From positions 39,803 to 103,802 of the forward strand of contig JBATSB010000063.1 in assembly GCA_049293015.1 (NCBI GenBank): a stretch of DNA of 64,000 nucleotides, given 5' to 3'. Shown here in pieces: positions 1 through 9,421 of this stretch; within the stretch, counting starts at the first letter, position 1, and each line of letters begins with the position of its first letter. Made by a program: the position numbers and the translations under genes. The notes beneath the pieces are model-generated. The model saw only the letters and a program-made list of their open reading frames with translations. It did not search any database and had not been told where the DNA came from. The stretch comes from UBA2330 sp049293015. Its GTDB lineage: Bacteria > Bacteroidota > Ignavibacteria > Tepidaquicellales > Tepidaquicellaceae.

Positions 1-1343
1 TTCTGACTCATATAAAATCCATCGGGAATTTCCGTGCTGATCTGATTTATTCCAATAGTTGTAAGATCGATCGGTGCAGTCCAGACCTGATAGACGCCTG
101 TTATATCGTCATTCCAGACAGGGAAAAGTTTATTGTTGGTATTAGTGATTCCGATGTTGTCACCCTGATTACCGGCACCTGCACCTGAGACACTTTTAGG
201 AAGAAATTTGTGATCACTTACAATATAATCTGTCCAGTTAACACCGCCGTTAGTCGAACGTGAAAGATAGATCTGTGCTGAGTCAGGTGAATTTCTATTA
301 TCCATATAGATCACATTTATTCCGCCGGATTCATCAATAGTAAGAGCAGGGAAGACCTGATTCTTTCCATTGTTAAGAGGATCCTGATTTACGCGGATAC
401 CGGAAGACCATGTAATCCCTCCGTCAGAGGATCTGTGAAATACAACATCCGGGTCTGATCCTGCCGGTGAAAAATTGATCTGTGAAGAAACAATATAAAG
501 CCAGCCGTCTCTGCTGCCTCCTGATTTATCAATCTCCAAAGCGGGAAAACCATTCACGCGAATATTCCATGGCTGAAGGGATGAAGACTTTACTCCATTG
601 CATTCGTAAATATTTTCATTAACATTCCACGAGTCACCGCCGTTTGAAGAAATGGCAAAGCCGATATTTTTTTCATTAAAAGGAGAACTTAATAAAGAAG
701 AAGCCCACGTAACATAATTTTTTCCGTCCGAGCCAATCACCATCGAAGGTCCGTTTGATTGTCTCTGAGGAAGTGAGTTATTTATCTGAGATATCGAAGT
801 CCAGTTCAGACCGCTGTTATTTGAAAATGAAGCAACTATGGGAAAAGGATTTGTAAATCTCGTCCAAACAAGAAAAGTCCTTCCGTAATACGGACTCATC
901 GGATTATTATCTGTTGCGGGACTTCCTTTGTCCTGATCATTTCCCGCTATCTGTAAATTATTTGTCCATGTCTGTCCCATATTTGTCGAAGTATTCGAAT
1001 ACATACCGAGAATAAATCCGCCCTGATGAGTAATAATAAAATTTCCGTCCTTATCAATTATCGGTCCCGGATCGCCGCCGTGATTTGATAAAGGCTGACC
1101 GAAGCATGTATCAGTTCCCGACCAGGTGACACCGCCGTCTGTGGTTACATATACTCCTTCGCTTTTGAATGATAACCTGATCGTAAATGCACTTGAAAAC
1201 ATTATATCGGGATTTGACGGATGTACTACTATTGTAGGTTCTATCTGATTATTCTGAGATGGATGAATTCTGAAACTCGGATATTGTGAATAGATCTCAG
1301 AGCTAAAAAATATTATTGTTAATAGAAAAATAAAATTTCTCAT
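1..1343 (-). CDS. Secreted BNR/sialidase-like repeat protein, C-terminus cut by window edge
   Basis: The frame is open from an ATG at 1343 to the left edge of the window, so the C-terminus is missing. The product starts with a short basic, hydrophobic signal peptide (MRNFIFLLTIIFFSSEIYSQ). It then repeats the pattern of sialidase/BNR propellers: Asp-Gly-Gly-x-x-Trp turns such as TTDGGVTWSG, and phrases of the type NTSTNMGQTWT. BNR proteins are usually extracellular beta-propellers that bind or cleave glycans, but many secreted FCB-group members have no known enzyme activity. A T9SS sorting domain is expected in the missing end because other exported proteins here carry one; that is inference. 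The fold class is fairly sure and the function is unknown. Confidence 0.75.
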   Translation of the reverse strand, partial: MRNFIFLLTIIFFSSEIYSQYPSFRIHPSQNNQIEPTIVVHPSNPDIMFSSAFTIRLSFKSEGVYVTTDGGVTWSGTDTCFGQPLSNHGGDPGPIIDKDGNFIITHQGGFILGMYSNTSTNMGQTWTNNLQIAGNDQDKGSPATDNNPMSPYYGRTFLVWTRFTNPFPIVASFSNNSGLNWTSISQINNSLPQRQSNGPSMVIGSDGKNYVTWASSLLSSPFNEKNIGFAISSNGGDSWNVNENIYECNGVKSSSLQPWNIRVNGFPALEIDKSGGSRDGWLYIVSSQINFSPAGSDPDVVFHRSSDGGITWSSGIRVNQDPLNNGKNQVFPALTIDESGGINVIYMDNRNSPDSAQIYLSRSTNGGVNWTDYIVSDHKFLPKSVSGAGAGNQGDNIGITNTNNKLFPVWNDDITGVYQVWTAPIDLTTIGINQISTEIPDGFYMSQ

Positions 1344-1493
1344 TTGAAAATTTTTTTGATTTATGTGTTATAAAAATTTAGTAATAAAAATTAGTACTTT
1401 ATATCCTAAATAAACTTCACTTTGAATTTTGAAATCAATTGTAAACCGAAAAGCTTTATTAAATAAATTATGTGAAATTATTTGCAAATAAAA

Positions 1494-1536
1494 ATTCCTC
1501 AACTGACAACTAAAAAATATTGATCAGGTGAGGAAT
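1494..1536 (-). terminator. Rho-independent terminator of the TonB receptor gene
   Basis: An inverted repeat ATTCCTCA/TGAGGAAT with a second inner pairing (CTGA/TCAG) lies just after the stop of the receptor gene. On the minus strand it is followed by a T-rich run. It separates the receptor from the BNR-repeat gene. Confidence 0.6.
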
Positions 1537-1558
1537 AAATAAAAAAAAATGAAACTGG

Positions 1559-3700
1559 TTACTTATCGAATATATATGAAATATTAAGACCGCCGAATAT
1601 ATTTCCTATTGGTCCTGATTCGTAATACTCCTCTCTGTCAGAATTTATCTGAACGAATGCCACATATTTTTTATTGAAAATATTATTCATTCCTACATAT
1701 GTCAGAAACCGGAACTGACCAAAGGTAAGATCAGCACCGATCTGTGCACCCATCAGATAATAAGATTGAGTTTTCAGACTGTCCACATTCTTATCACTTA
1801 CAAACATTGAACCCACATATAGATTTGTCTCTTTTACAAAGACGCTGTACTTGTCATTAAAGTCATAAGTATAGGAGAGGTTTGCATTGAAATAATTTTC
1901 AGGATTTGCCGGCTCTGTATTTCCTGTATAATCTGCATCAGAGATCTCACCGTTTGCTGAAATACTTCTCGCTGTATATTCCTCATATTTAAAATTTGAA
2001 TAAGTATAGCTCGTACTGAAATCAAATCCTTTAGCTACCTGAGTATTCAAACCAACTTCTAAACCTGTTCTTAACACCTGTGCTGCATTTCTAAAAAAAA
2101 CATTTCCATCCACAGTAAAAGGAATAATTGCATTATCTATTTTAGTAGAATACATTGTCAGTTCCATAAAAGTATTTCTGAAAATTTTACTTCCTCTGTT
2201 TGGAATTTCACCTTTGTATCCTAACTCATAGTTTACAGTCTGCTGAGGGTTAAGGTCAGGATTAATCAGCTTTAAACCGCCGTCAGATGAAAAAGGATAA
2301 TTGTCTAATTCATTATTAGCCGGCACATCAAATCCAAAACCGAAAGAACCATAAACAGACATTTGCGGAGTGAGCAGATAATTCAAAGCAAATTTTGGAG
2401 TAAAGTTATCAAACAGTCTGCTTGTATCTCTGAATCCGGCAAGTTGGTCAGTTGCAGCAGTAACTACTCTGTCATATCTTCCGGTGATAAGCAGACTAAA
2501 TTTACCCGGTAAAATAGGATACTGATTTAAAAAATAAAATCCGACATTGGAAAGAGTTTCATCTGTCAAATTAATCAGATCATCACCTTTTACACCGCCG
2601 ATGTTATTGAATTCGCTGATAGGTCCTGTCTGATACAGCAGATCACTTCCGACTGAAAATTCATTTTCCCTGTTTGCAATAGTGGATTTATTTATGAATC
2701 TGAATGAAGCTCCGAGTCCGTATCTGTTGAAAATTCTGTAAGTCGCACTTGTCCTTACAAATTCTTTAATAGTGCCGTATCCTGTTACTTCAATAAAATT
2801 TTTATTTCCTTTTCCTAAGTATGAATTATAAGTAATTCCGATTCTTCCCTTATCAGTTAACCTCTTTGCATCTCTGCTGACATCTCTTGCATTTGCCTGA
2901 AGGTCATTTGCGTTATATTGATCAAGTGTAAGTGATCCGGGAAGTTTTATGAGTCCGGATACATAATATCCGTTAATTAAAATCTTTTCATTATCGCTGA
3001 TATCAGCTTCATAAATTGAATTGAACCTTGTCTGATATTCATTATTGTGAGCTCTATATCCCTGATAATTTTCATAGCTGTAAGTTGCCATAAATCTTTC
3101 ACGGTCAGTTTTGACACCTACTTTGACACCATTTTTTCTGAGGTCATAAGATCCGAATTCATTATCTGTAAGTACAAAAGATGTTGGAAAATATTTATCT
3201 GTGAAAAAGTTTATAACACCTCCCGGTGCGTTTGTATATAATGAACTAAGGTTACCTTTTGCAATTTCAATCCTGCCGATAGAGGTAAAATCCAAAGCTT
3301 CAAGCCTCGTCTGTCCGTCCGGTTCAGATTCGGGAATTCCGTCAAGAAGTATCCTCACGCCTCTGACTCCTGTATTTGACCTCGAGCCGAATCCGCGGAT
3401 TGATACTCTTACATCATGATTTCCATATCTTGGCTGTAGTATAAGTCCGGGTACGGTTGTTAACACATCGTTAACTCCCATTTTTCGTGAAGTTTTCCAT
3501 TTAGACTGATCCACTCTTTGAACAGAAAAAGGAATGTCGATAAGCTTCTGTTCTGTCCTAGTAGCGGAAATTATTATTTCATCTGTTTCGTAATCAGTTG
3601 TATCAGAGGATTCCTGAGCCATGACAGTTCCAACTGTAATGAGAAAAAAAACTAAACTTTTTTTAATTAAATTTTTCACAGGTATTATTTTTTTAAACAA
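1559..3700 (-). CDS. TonB-dependent outer membrane receptor
   Basis: A 713-residue outer membrane receptor. A signal peptide (about residues 1-28, ending VMAQ) is followed by a TonB-box-like stretch (DEIIISATR, about 41-49). The plug domain (about 55-170) has the usual motifs VRGVRILLDGIP and GRIEIAKG. A 22-strand-type barrel rich in aromatic and Asn/Tyr repeats runs to the C-terminal Phe-Asp-Lys. Such receptors import siderophores, cobalamin or other large ligands using TonB-ExbBD energy. The plug most resembles ferric-complex receptors of the FecA/PupB kind, but the ligand cannot be read from sequence. It stands alone between a terminator and a 330 bp gap. A TonB gene lies at 25.7 kb. Confidence 0.9.
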   Translation of the reverse strand: MFKKIIPVKNLIKKSLVFFLITVGTVMAQESSDTTDYETDEIIISATRTEQKLIDIPFSVQRVDQSKWKTSRKMGVNDVLTTVPGLILQPRYGNHDVRVSIRGFGSRSNTGVRGVRILLDGIPESEPDGQTRLEALDFTSIGRIEIAKGNLSSLYTNAPGGVINFFTDKYFPTSFVLTDNEFGSYDLRKNGVKVGVKTDRERFMATYSYENYQGYRAHNNEYQTRFNSIYEADISDNEKILINGYYVSGLIKLPGSLTLDQYNANDLQANARDVSRDAKRLTDKGRIGITYNSYLGKGNKNFIEVTGYGTIKEFVRTSATYRIFNRYGLGASFRFINKSTIANRENEFSVGSDLLYQTGPISEFNNIGGVKGDDLINLTDETLSNVGFYFLNQYPILPGKFSLLITGRYDRVVTAATDQLAGFRDTSRLFDNFTPKFALNYLLTPQMSVYGSFGFGFDVPANNELDNYPFSSDGGLKLINPDLNPQQTVNYELGYKGEIPNRGSKIFRNTFMELTMYSTKIDNAIIPFTVDGNVFFRNAAQVLRTGLEVGLNTQVAKGFDFSTSYTYSNFKYEEYTARSISANGEISDADYTGNTEPANPENYFNANLSYTYDFNDKYSVFVKETNLYVGSMFVSDKNVDSLKTQSYYLMGAQIGADLTFGQFRFLTYVGMNNIFNKKYVAFVQINSDREEYYESGPIGNIFGGLNISYIFDK

Positions 3701-4030
3701 AAGAATAATTTCAAAATGAAATAAAAAATTATTTGAAATGATCAGTTATTATGAAAATTCACTTTTCAGCGTTTTGAATTTGTTACTATGACAGTTAAAT
3801 TTAGAAAAAATATTATCAATTGCATTATTCATTTTTTTATTTAAATAATCATTTTTCACATTAAACCTGTTTTCGAATTTTTTAAAATCTTCGGCAGTCT
3901 GTTTGGTCTTAATACTGAAAATTAAAAAAAATATTTAAAGCCTGCACCTGTTTATTTAATGTTTTATCTTTTGTCCGGGGTGTTAAAGATTTGTATAATA
4001 TTCCTTTAATTTAAAAGCGAAGTAAATTTA
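3701..4030. other. Intergenic stretch without a supported gene
   Basis: This AT-rich stretch lies between two minus-strand genes. On the minus strand about 50 codons are open (roughly 3930 down to 3750) and encode a Lys/Asn/Phe-rich peptide. The reading has no ATG near its beginning and I recognise no family, so I do not call it a gene. No clear terminator or repeat is visible. Confidence 0.5.
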
Positions 4031-4669
4031 TTATTTATTAATATAGGATACCCCAATATTAGCATTAAAGAATGTAAATGTATTTTCATCTCCTCTGCCG
4101 ACGATCGGATCTCCTCCACTGAAGGCATAGTTATAATTTGCGCTGATATTAAGACCCAATCTTTTTCCCATATAAAAAATTATGCCTGCTTCGGGACCTG
4201 CTCCGAAATGAAAGTTATTATTTTTTTTAAAATTTGCTCCAAGCTGTAATCTTTCCCATATATAGTATCCACCAACATTTGCCTGTATATATGGAAAGAC
4301 TCTTACCATATATCCTTTGTTAAAAACGTAACCAATACTAAAAAGCATCGGAGTGTAATTCAGATATCTTGCCTGCGGACCTGTGATAAGTCCGTTCTGA
4401 ACTTCTGTAGTTCCGTCATCATATTTATTTGAAAGTACATTATGACTTATATTAAATCCGACTGTAACACTTTGCGAAATGAATTTTTTGATACTGAATG
4501 AAGCACCCCAGAAACTTACATTGCTCACATAATCATGTGCTCTTCCAATGTTAAAAGTAGTGCTGTATTGAAAAGTACCTATATAAAATCCTTTACCGGT
4601 TTTTTGAGCATTTGCATCGGAACATATAATTGAAACTAAAAGGAAAACAATAATTGAAATCTTTTTCAC
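4031..4669 (-). CDS. Outer membrane beta-barrel protein (copy 1 of a duplicated pair)
   Basis: A 212-residue protein with a clear signal peptide (MKKISIIVFLLVSIICSDANAQ). Alternating hydrophobic/polar strands follow, with a closing aromatic segment (FFNANIGVSYINK) typical of small 8-10-strand outer membrane barrels (OMP_b-brl-like). It is plainly homologous to the protein at 5496-6137: both share TFNxGxxxDxxSxxxFWGxS, LITGPQARYLNY, IQANVGxYY and NANIGxxY segments at the same positions. Its upstream neighbour is a DUF4136 lipoprotein, the same order as in the second copy. The function is unknown; a structural or envelope-stress role is plausible but unproven. Confidence 0.8.
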   Translation of the reverse strand: MKKISIIVFLLVSIICSDANAQKTGKGFYIGTFQYSTTFNIGRAHDYVSNVSFWGASFSIKKFISQSVTVGFNISHNVLSNKYDDGTTEVQNGLITGPQARYLNYTPMLFSIGYVFNKGYMVRVFPYIQANVGGYYIWERLQLGANFKKNNNFHFGAGPEAGIIFYMGKRLGLNISANYNYAFSGGDPIVGRGDENTFTFFNANIGVSYINK

Positions 4670-4729
4670 AAAGTAAAATTTTATATTAATTAAATTTTGA
4701 ATGATTTATGATAAAACATATTTGATTTT

Positions 4730-5344
4730 TTACAAATATGTTGACTGCGTAAATGCTTTATTAATGCTGTCAATTATCTTCTGAGTGACATTGCCACCTG
4801 AATTCATCACTCCGTTTGCTAATCCGATCCATTGAATTGGAAGTGATTCACCGTTAAGAACTTTAACATCTACTATCACAATGCCGATAGTTCCGGTAGA
4901 ATACTCATATTCAGTATCATAAGAATAACAACTGCTGTAACTCCAGACACCACCCCAGCATCCATTATTTTCAGTTACAGTATAAGATGTTGTTGTAACC
5001 ACATTCCCTACTATTACAACTCCCGGATCTCTTGCCATAGAAGAATCTGTGATCCTTGTCCAGCCCAGTGCATTTAAATTATTTATAGTTGTATTTTTTA
5101 TTGTATTATCATAAGCTCTCGTTACATTAGCTCCGTTGATCTGAACTACCGTATCAAGAAAGTAATATTTAGTAACATCATTAAAATTATAATCCGGGTT
5201 ATAAAAGCTGGCTACAACAGGAATACCATTGGTAGCTATACCATAGTCTACATAACATGAAGATATAACTATTGGTATGAATATTAAAATAATTAACGAA
5301 CATATTCTTATGAATTTTAATATTTTGGACATTTGATTTTTCAT
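4730..5344 (-). CDS. DUF4136 lipoprotein (copy 1)
   Basis: A 204-residue lipoprotein. The N-terminal hydrophobic segment ends in a lipobox (IVISSC, Cys30). The body matches the DUF4136 family: an early VASFYNPDYNFNDVTKYYF segment, a central NNLNALGWTR segment and a C-terminal ITDSIN-type helix. DUF4136 proteins are small envelope lipoproteins of Bacteroidota and Proteobacteria with no known biochemical role. The aromatic/Cys-rich loop NGCWGGVWSYSSCYSY in the middle may be disulfide bonded. It lies 60 bp upstream of the barrel gene and is paralogous to 6198-6803. Confidence 0.85.
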   Translation of the reverse strand: MKNQMSKILKFIRICSLIILIFIPIVISSCYVDYGIATNGIPVVASFYNPDYNFNDVTKYYFLDTVVQINGANVTRAYDNTIKNTTINNLNALGWTRITDSSMARDPGVVIVGNVVTTTSYTVTENNGCWGGVWSYSSCYSYDTEYEYSTGTIGIVIVDVKVLNGESLPIQWIGLANGVMNSGGNVTQKIIDSINKAFTQSTYL

Positions 5345-5437
5345 AGGTTATTAATGGAAATTTTTTAAGAAACTAAAAATAACTTATATAATAAGTATTA
5401 TCAATCAAGATTTTTTTCATATTAATTACGCTCTTTC

Positions 5438-5473
5438 AAAAAAAAAGACAGACTGTAAATAATCTGTCTTTTT
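5438..5473 (-). terminator. Rho-independent terminator after the second barrel gene
   Basis: The perfect inverted repeat AAAAAGACAGA/TCTGTCTTTTT with a 10-nt loop lies just downstream of the barrel gene stop. It gives a strong hairpin and a T-run on the minus strand. The symmetric A/T arms could make it work in both directions. Confidence 0.8.
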
Positions 5474-5495
5474 AAAAATAAGTACTCTATAAAAT

Positions 5496-6137
5496 TTATT
5501 GTGTGTAAGCCAGACCGATATTGGCGTTTATAAATGAGTATGCATTATTATCACTTGTTCCGATTGGATCACCTGAACTGAATGCATAATTGTATCTTGC
5601 ATCCAGAACAATTGCAACATTCTGACCAACATTAAACAACACACCAACTTGAGGACCGATACCGAAATGCCAGTTATCATTATCAATAATATTAGCACCT
5701 ACCTGTAATCTTTGCTGGACATAATATGATCCGACATTTGCCTGTATGTAAGGAACAGTTTTATTTCTGCCGCCTTTATTAAAAAAGTACCCAATAGTTG
5801 CCATTACAGGAGCATAATTTATAAATCTTGCCTGCGGACCTGTGAGTGTACCGTTCTTTACTTCAGTACTGCCGTTTTCCTGCTCTTCAGAGACAACATT
5901 ATTTCCGATAAGAATTCCAACAGCTAAATTATTTTTAACAAAGCTCTTAATTTCCATAGAGCCGCCCCAGAAGCCGGGAGTACTTAAAAAATCAGCAGAT
6001 TGTCCCATATTAAAAGTTGTATTATATTCTAATGATGCTAGATAAGCACTTTTTCGGGTCATATTTTGAGAATAAGAGTCTGAAAACATGAATACGGTTA
6101 CAAAAACGGTTAAAGCTAAGAATTTTATTTTATTCAT
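5496..6137 (-). CDS. Outer membrane beta-barrel protein (copy 2)
   Basis: The ATG at 6137 is preferred over an in-frame TTG nine bases upstream because it begins the signal peptide directly (MNKIKFLALTVFVTVFMFSDSYSQ). The mature part is a small beta-barrel homologous to the protein at 4031-4669, with matching TFNMGQSADFLSTPGFWGGS, GTLTGPQARFINY and IQANVGSYYVQQRL segments and the same C-terminal NANIGLAY strand. It is followed by a strong terminator and preceded by its own DUF4136 lipoprotein gene. The two-gene unit therefore duplicated as a whole. Confidence 0.8.
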   Translation of the reverse strand: MNKIKFLALTVFVTVFMFSDSYSQNMTRKSAYLASLEYNTTFNMGQSADFLSTPGFWGGSMEIKSFVKNNLAVGILIGNNVVSEEQENGSTEVKNGTLTGPQARFINYAPVMATIGYFFNKGGRNKTVPYIQANVGSYYVQQRLQVGANIIDNDNWHFGIGPQVGVLFNVGQNVAIVLDARYNYAFSSGDPIGTSDNNAYSFINANIGLAYTQ

Positions 6138-6197
6138 TATGTACAAGTTTATTTTAGTTTTTAAATTATAAAAAGCACTTTATCTGAAATTTAAAGT

Positions 6198-6803
6198 TTA
6201 TTTTAGATAAGGTGACTGAGCAAATGCCTGATTGATAGCAGTAGAAATCCTTGAAGTTGTATTACCACCCTGACCAATCAATCCGTTTCCAACACCGATC
6301 CATTCTATTGGAAGATTTGAAGCGCTTACATTATGCAAATCTGAAATAGCTACACCGACAGTTCCGGTAGAATAATCATATGTGTATCCGTAATATGGAT
6401 AGCACCATGAATATCCCCAGTAATCATACCAGCATCCGCTTCCTGTATTTACAATGTATGTGGTAGATGTTACGAATGTTCCCACTACAACTACGCCTGT
6501 TCCAAGTGAGTCTGTGACTCTTGTCCATCCAAGTGCATTTAGATTTGCGATTGTTGTTGATAGAATTGTATTGTCATAATCTCTTGTAATTGTACCACCG
6601 TCTCTGTGAATTACAGAATCGATAAGATAATATTTAGTTACATTATTAAAATTATAATCAGGGTTGTAGAAACTTCCAACTACATCATAATTATCCGTAT
6701 TTAAAGTGTAATCAGTGTAACAGGAGGAAAAAACTACCGGAAAGATAATTATCACCGCAAACAGTAAATTTCTAAATAGTTTTAAAGAATTTTGAATTTT
6801 CAT
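6198..6803 (-). CDS. DUF4136 lipoprotein (copy 2)
   Basis: The start is taken at the ATG at 6803 (MKIQNSLKLFRNLLF), which puts the hydrophobic segment and the lipobox (VVFSSC) at the right distance; an upstream TTG would add 12 polar residues. The body shares VGSFYNPDYNFNNVTKYYL, NLNALGWTRVTDS and VGVAISDL with copy 1. It also keeps an aromatic/Cys loop (GCWYDYWGYSWCYPYYG) that is even richer in Tyr and Trp. It is probably anchored in the outer membrane and co-transcribed with the barrel gene 60 bp downstream. The biochemical role is unknown. Confidence 0.85.
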   Translation of the reverse strand: MKIQNSLKLFRNLLFAVIIIFPVVFSSCYTDYTLNTDNYDVVGSFYNPDYNFNNVTKYYLIDSVIHRDGGTITRDYDNTILSTTIANLNALGWTRVTDSLGTGVVVVGTFVTSTTYIVNTGSGCWYDYWGYSWCYPYYGYTYDYSTGTVGVAISDLHNVSASNLPIEWIGVGNGLIGQGGNTTSRISTAINQAFAQSPYLK

Positions 6804-7657
6804 TTTGTATATTTTTTTATTTATTTTAATATCATGCAAAATAACTTTTATTTAAAATACTTACAATTCTTAATATCAGTACTTTCAAAAAACATAATTT
6901 CTTGACTGTCTCAAAGCCTCAAAGCCTCAAAGCCTCAAAGCCTCAAAGGATTTTTATTTATTTTTTTACAACTTAAATTATTCGCAAAACTGTTAGAAAA
7001 TTAACAGTCAATTTTTTAAAAACGAAGTCATAATTTCAAAAAGCACGTTTTAAAATAATTCTAAAGTGTTTCCACTTAAAAGAATCTTTCTCAAAATTAA
7101 GAAAATTCATTCTTTATAAAAAATATATATGTGATTCAGAGCTAAATTTCAACTTTTACAATTGAGAAATTGGGAGTGAGTAAAATTTTTGAGACAGCTT
7201 CAACAAAGGGGGAGCGAAGGGGGTAGTTATGGAGAGCAATTAAAAATTACGAATTAAGTACTATGAGTTAAAAATTTTGAATTAATCAGTTACAGCTTAC
7301 AACCTTTCTAATTTTTAAAAAAGGAGGGGCAATTTTTGTTTATTTATATTTTTAACTTCTAATTATCAGTGTTTTATATAACATAAATACTTGACTGCCT
7401 CTAAGTATCCAGATAGTGATTGCACTATGTTTTGACAATAATAACTTTCAAGTTGTATAGAAGGCTCAAAGAAGTATGGTTTTATGATTTTAACTTAGAG
7501 CCTTAGAGCCTTTGTGGCAAATCAAATTGGTTACAAAGAACTTTCAATACCCTATCTGAGTTATTCATAACTCCGCTTGTTTATCTTCTTGGCTTTTTAT
7601 TCAGAACTTAAATAGGTATTTTAACCGATTAAATTTTAAAATTAAGAAAAACATTAA
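6804..7657. other. Long AT-rich intergenic region with degenerate repeats
   Basis: No supported gene lies in these 854 bp, which separate divergent transcription units. It holds five tandem CTCAAAG[C/G] octamers (6910-6949). A G-rich segment at 7204-7228 reappears inverted at 13184-13209. A pair of related segments near 6878-6925 and 7367-7412 both read CTTGACTG[T/C]CTC after a similar AT-rich leader. The run TTAGAGCCTTAGAGCCTTTG near 7496 is another short direct repeat. It looks like a graveyard of small repeated elements. Promoters for both flanks must lie here, but I could not assign them. Confidence 0.6.
6910..6949. repeat. Tandem octamer repeat, five copies
   Basis: The unit CTCAAAGC is repeated five times head to tail, the last ending in GG. 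It is intergenic, 107 bp from the lipoprotein start and 708 bp from the PPIase start. Such arrays can vary in copy number by slippage. Confidence 0.9.
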
Positions 7658-9415
7658 ATGCAAAATAAGAAAAATTATTTAAAACTGTTTTCACTTTTGA
7701 TAATGCTATCACTAATTGCAATTATTGCCTGTTCGTCAAAAAAGAAACAGGTAGTGGCTGAAGTAGGTGATGAAAAGATATATCTTGATGATTATGAAAC
7801 ACAGTATATGAAGACGGTAAATAATATTGATTCCGCAAAGAATTCCAACATGGAAAAGCGCACTGAATTTTTAGATCTGTTAATCAAATACAAACTAAAG
7901 GTAAAAGATGCACGTGAAAGAGGATTGTTAACTTCTGAAGACATTCAAAATGATCTTAAGCAGTATAAAGAAAATTTTCTGACCTCCTTTCTGATCGACA
8001 AAGATATAGTCGAGCCGATGATCAAAGATCTTTATGACAAAAAAGAATACGAAGTAAGAGCTTCACATATTCTAATAAATCTTCCAATGCAGAACATGTC
8101 TCCGGAAGATTCAATTGCAGCATATACCAAAGCAGCAGAGGTACTTGCAAAATTAAAAGACGGAGCTGATTTTTCCGTTGTAGCGGCTGAATATTCCGAT
8201 GATAATTCCGCAAAACAAAACGGTGGAGATCTGTATTATTTTACAGCAGGAATGACAGTTCCTGAATTTGAAGATGCACTTTATGAATTAAAAGTAGGTG
8301 ATTATACAAAAGAGCCGGTAAGAACTAATTTCGGACTTCATATTGTAAAACTCACAGATAAAAAGAAAAGAAGCGAAGGTATAAAAGCATCACACATTTT
8401 GATTCAGGATCAGAAAGACAGTCTAGGAAATACAATCGACTCAATCGGCACTTATAATAAAGCCAAAGAAACTCTCAGCCGTATCAAAAACGGTGAAGAT
8501 TTTGGAAAGGTTGCGACAGAAGTTTCACAGGATCCGGGATCGGCACCAAAAGGCGGAGATCTGGGATTTTTTGACAGAAGAAGAATGATACAGCCTTTTG
8601 ACAGTGTTGCATTTATGCTAAAGGTAGATGAAGTTTCTGACCTTGTAAAAACACCTTACGGTTGGCATATCATCAAAGTAACAGAGATCAAACCTTATAC
8701 TTCTTTCGAAAAACAAAAAGAAACGCTTAAAGGTGATTACAAAAAAGGTCCTGGTTTTAAAGCCGAATATACAAAATATATTGATAAGCTGATAAAAGAA
8801 TTCAAATATGAGATCAATAATGAAGGTCTGAATTTCTTAATTTCAAAATTTGACAGTAATAAAACTCTGTCAAGCTTTAACATAGATTCAATGTTTAATT
8901 CTGATGAAAGAACAAAAGTAATTGCAACATACAGCGGTGGCGATGTAAAAGTAAATGATTTTGTAGTATATATCACAAAAAACAGAGATGCTCAGGCTAG
9001 TCTTGCAAACAGCGAGACTTTAAGAAAAGTAATATCAAACACCGGTGAAATGCCCCTTCTTTATAAAAAAGCTATAAAAGAAAATATAGAAGATGATCCG
9101 CTATATGTAGAACAGCTAACGGAATATGAAAACGGACTCCTGAGCTTTAAAGTAGATCAGGAAGAACTTTGGAGAAAGATCAAAATAAATCCGGAGGATC
9201 TTGAAAGTTATTATAACAGTCATAAAGATAAATATTCTTTTACAGACAGTAATGAAGTAAAATTAAAGCCATTTGAAGAAGTAAAATCAGAAATTTCGAA
9301 TACACTTCAGCAGGATAAATTTAAAGAACTTGAAAAAGAATATATCGAAAACCTGAAAGCAAAGTATCCCGTTAAGATAAACGCTGCAATTTTAATCGAA
9401 GCATTTAAAGAATAA
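7658..9415 (+). CDS. Periplasmic lipoprotein peptidyl-prolyl isomerase with two parvulin domains
   Basis: A 585-residue PpiC/PrsA-type foldase. The lipobox is IIAC with Cys25. An N-terminal chaperone region (about 30-130) precedes two parvulin rotamase domains (about 132-236 and 242-348). Both domains show the conserved RASHIL or KASHIL start, the D-x-G-x-x-G-GDL segment (NGGDLYYF, KGGDLGFF) and the FGxHI[VI]K end. The long C-terminal helical part (about 350-585) is probably another client-binding region. Parvulin lipoproteins help outer membrane proteins fold in the periplasm. The next gene, a soluble SurA-like foldase, begins 6 bp downstream, so the two form an operon. Confidence 0.9.
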   Translation: MQNKKNYLKLFSLLIMLSLIAIIACSSKKKQVVAEVGDEKIYLDDYETQYMKTVNNIDSAKNSNMEKRTEFLDLLIKYKLKVKDARERGLLTSEDIQNDLKQYKENFLTSFLIDKDIVEPMIKDLYDKKEYEVRASHILINLPMQNMSPEDSIAAYTKAAEVLAKLKDGADFSVVAAEYSDDNSAKQNGGDLYYFTAGMTVPEFEDALYELKVGDYTKEPVRTNFGLHIVKLTDKKKRSEGIKASHILIQDQKDSLGNTIDSIGTYNKAKETLSRIKNGEDFGKVATEVSQDPGSAPKGGDLGFFDRRRMIQPFDSVAFMLKVDEVSDLVKTPYGWHIIKVTEIKPYTSFEKQKETLKGDYKKGPGFKAEYTKYIDKLIKEFKYEINNEGLNFLISKFDSNKTLSSFNIDSMFNSDERTKVIATYSGGDVKVNDFVVYITKNRDAQASLANSETLRKVISNTGEMPLLYKKAIKENIEDDPLYVEQLTEYENGLLSFKVDQEELWRKIKINPEDLESYYNSHKDKYSFTDSNEVKLKPFEEVKSEISNTLQQDKFKELEKEYIENLKAKYPVKINAAILIEAFKE

Positions 9416-9421
9416 ATTAAG

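Noticed and set aside
3750..3930. An open minus-strand stretch of about 50 codons between the TonB receptor and the barrel gene.
   Set aside because: It has no ATG, GTG or TTG near its 5' end, is low-complexity Lys/Asn/Phe coding, and matches nothing I know.
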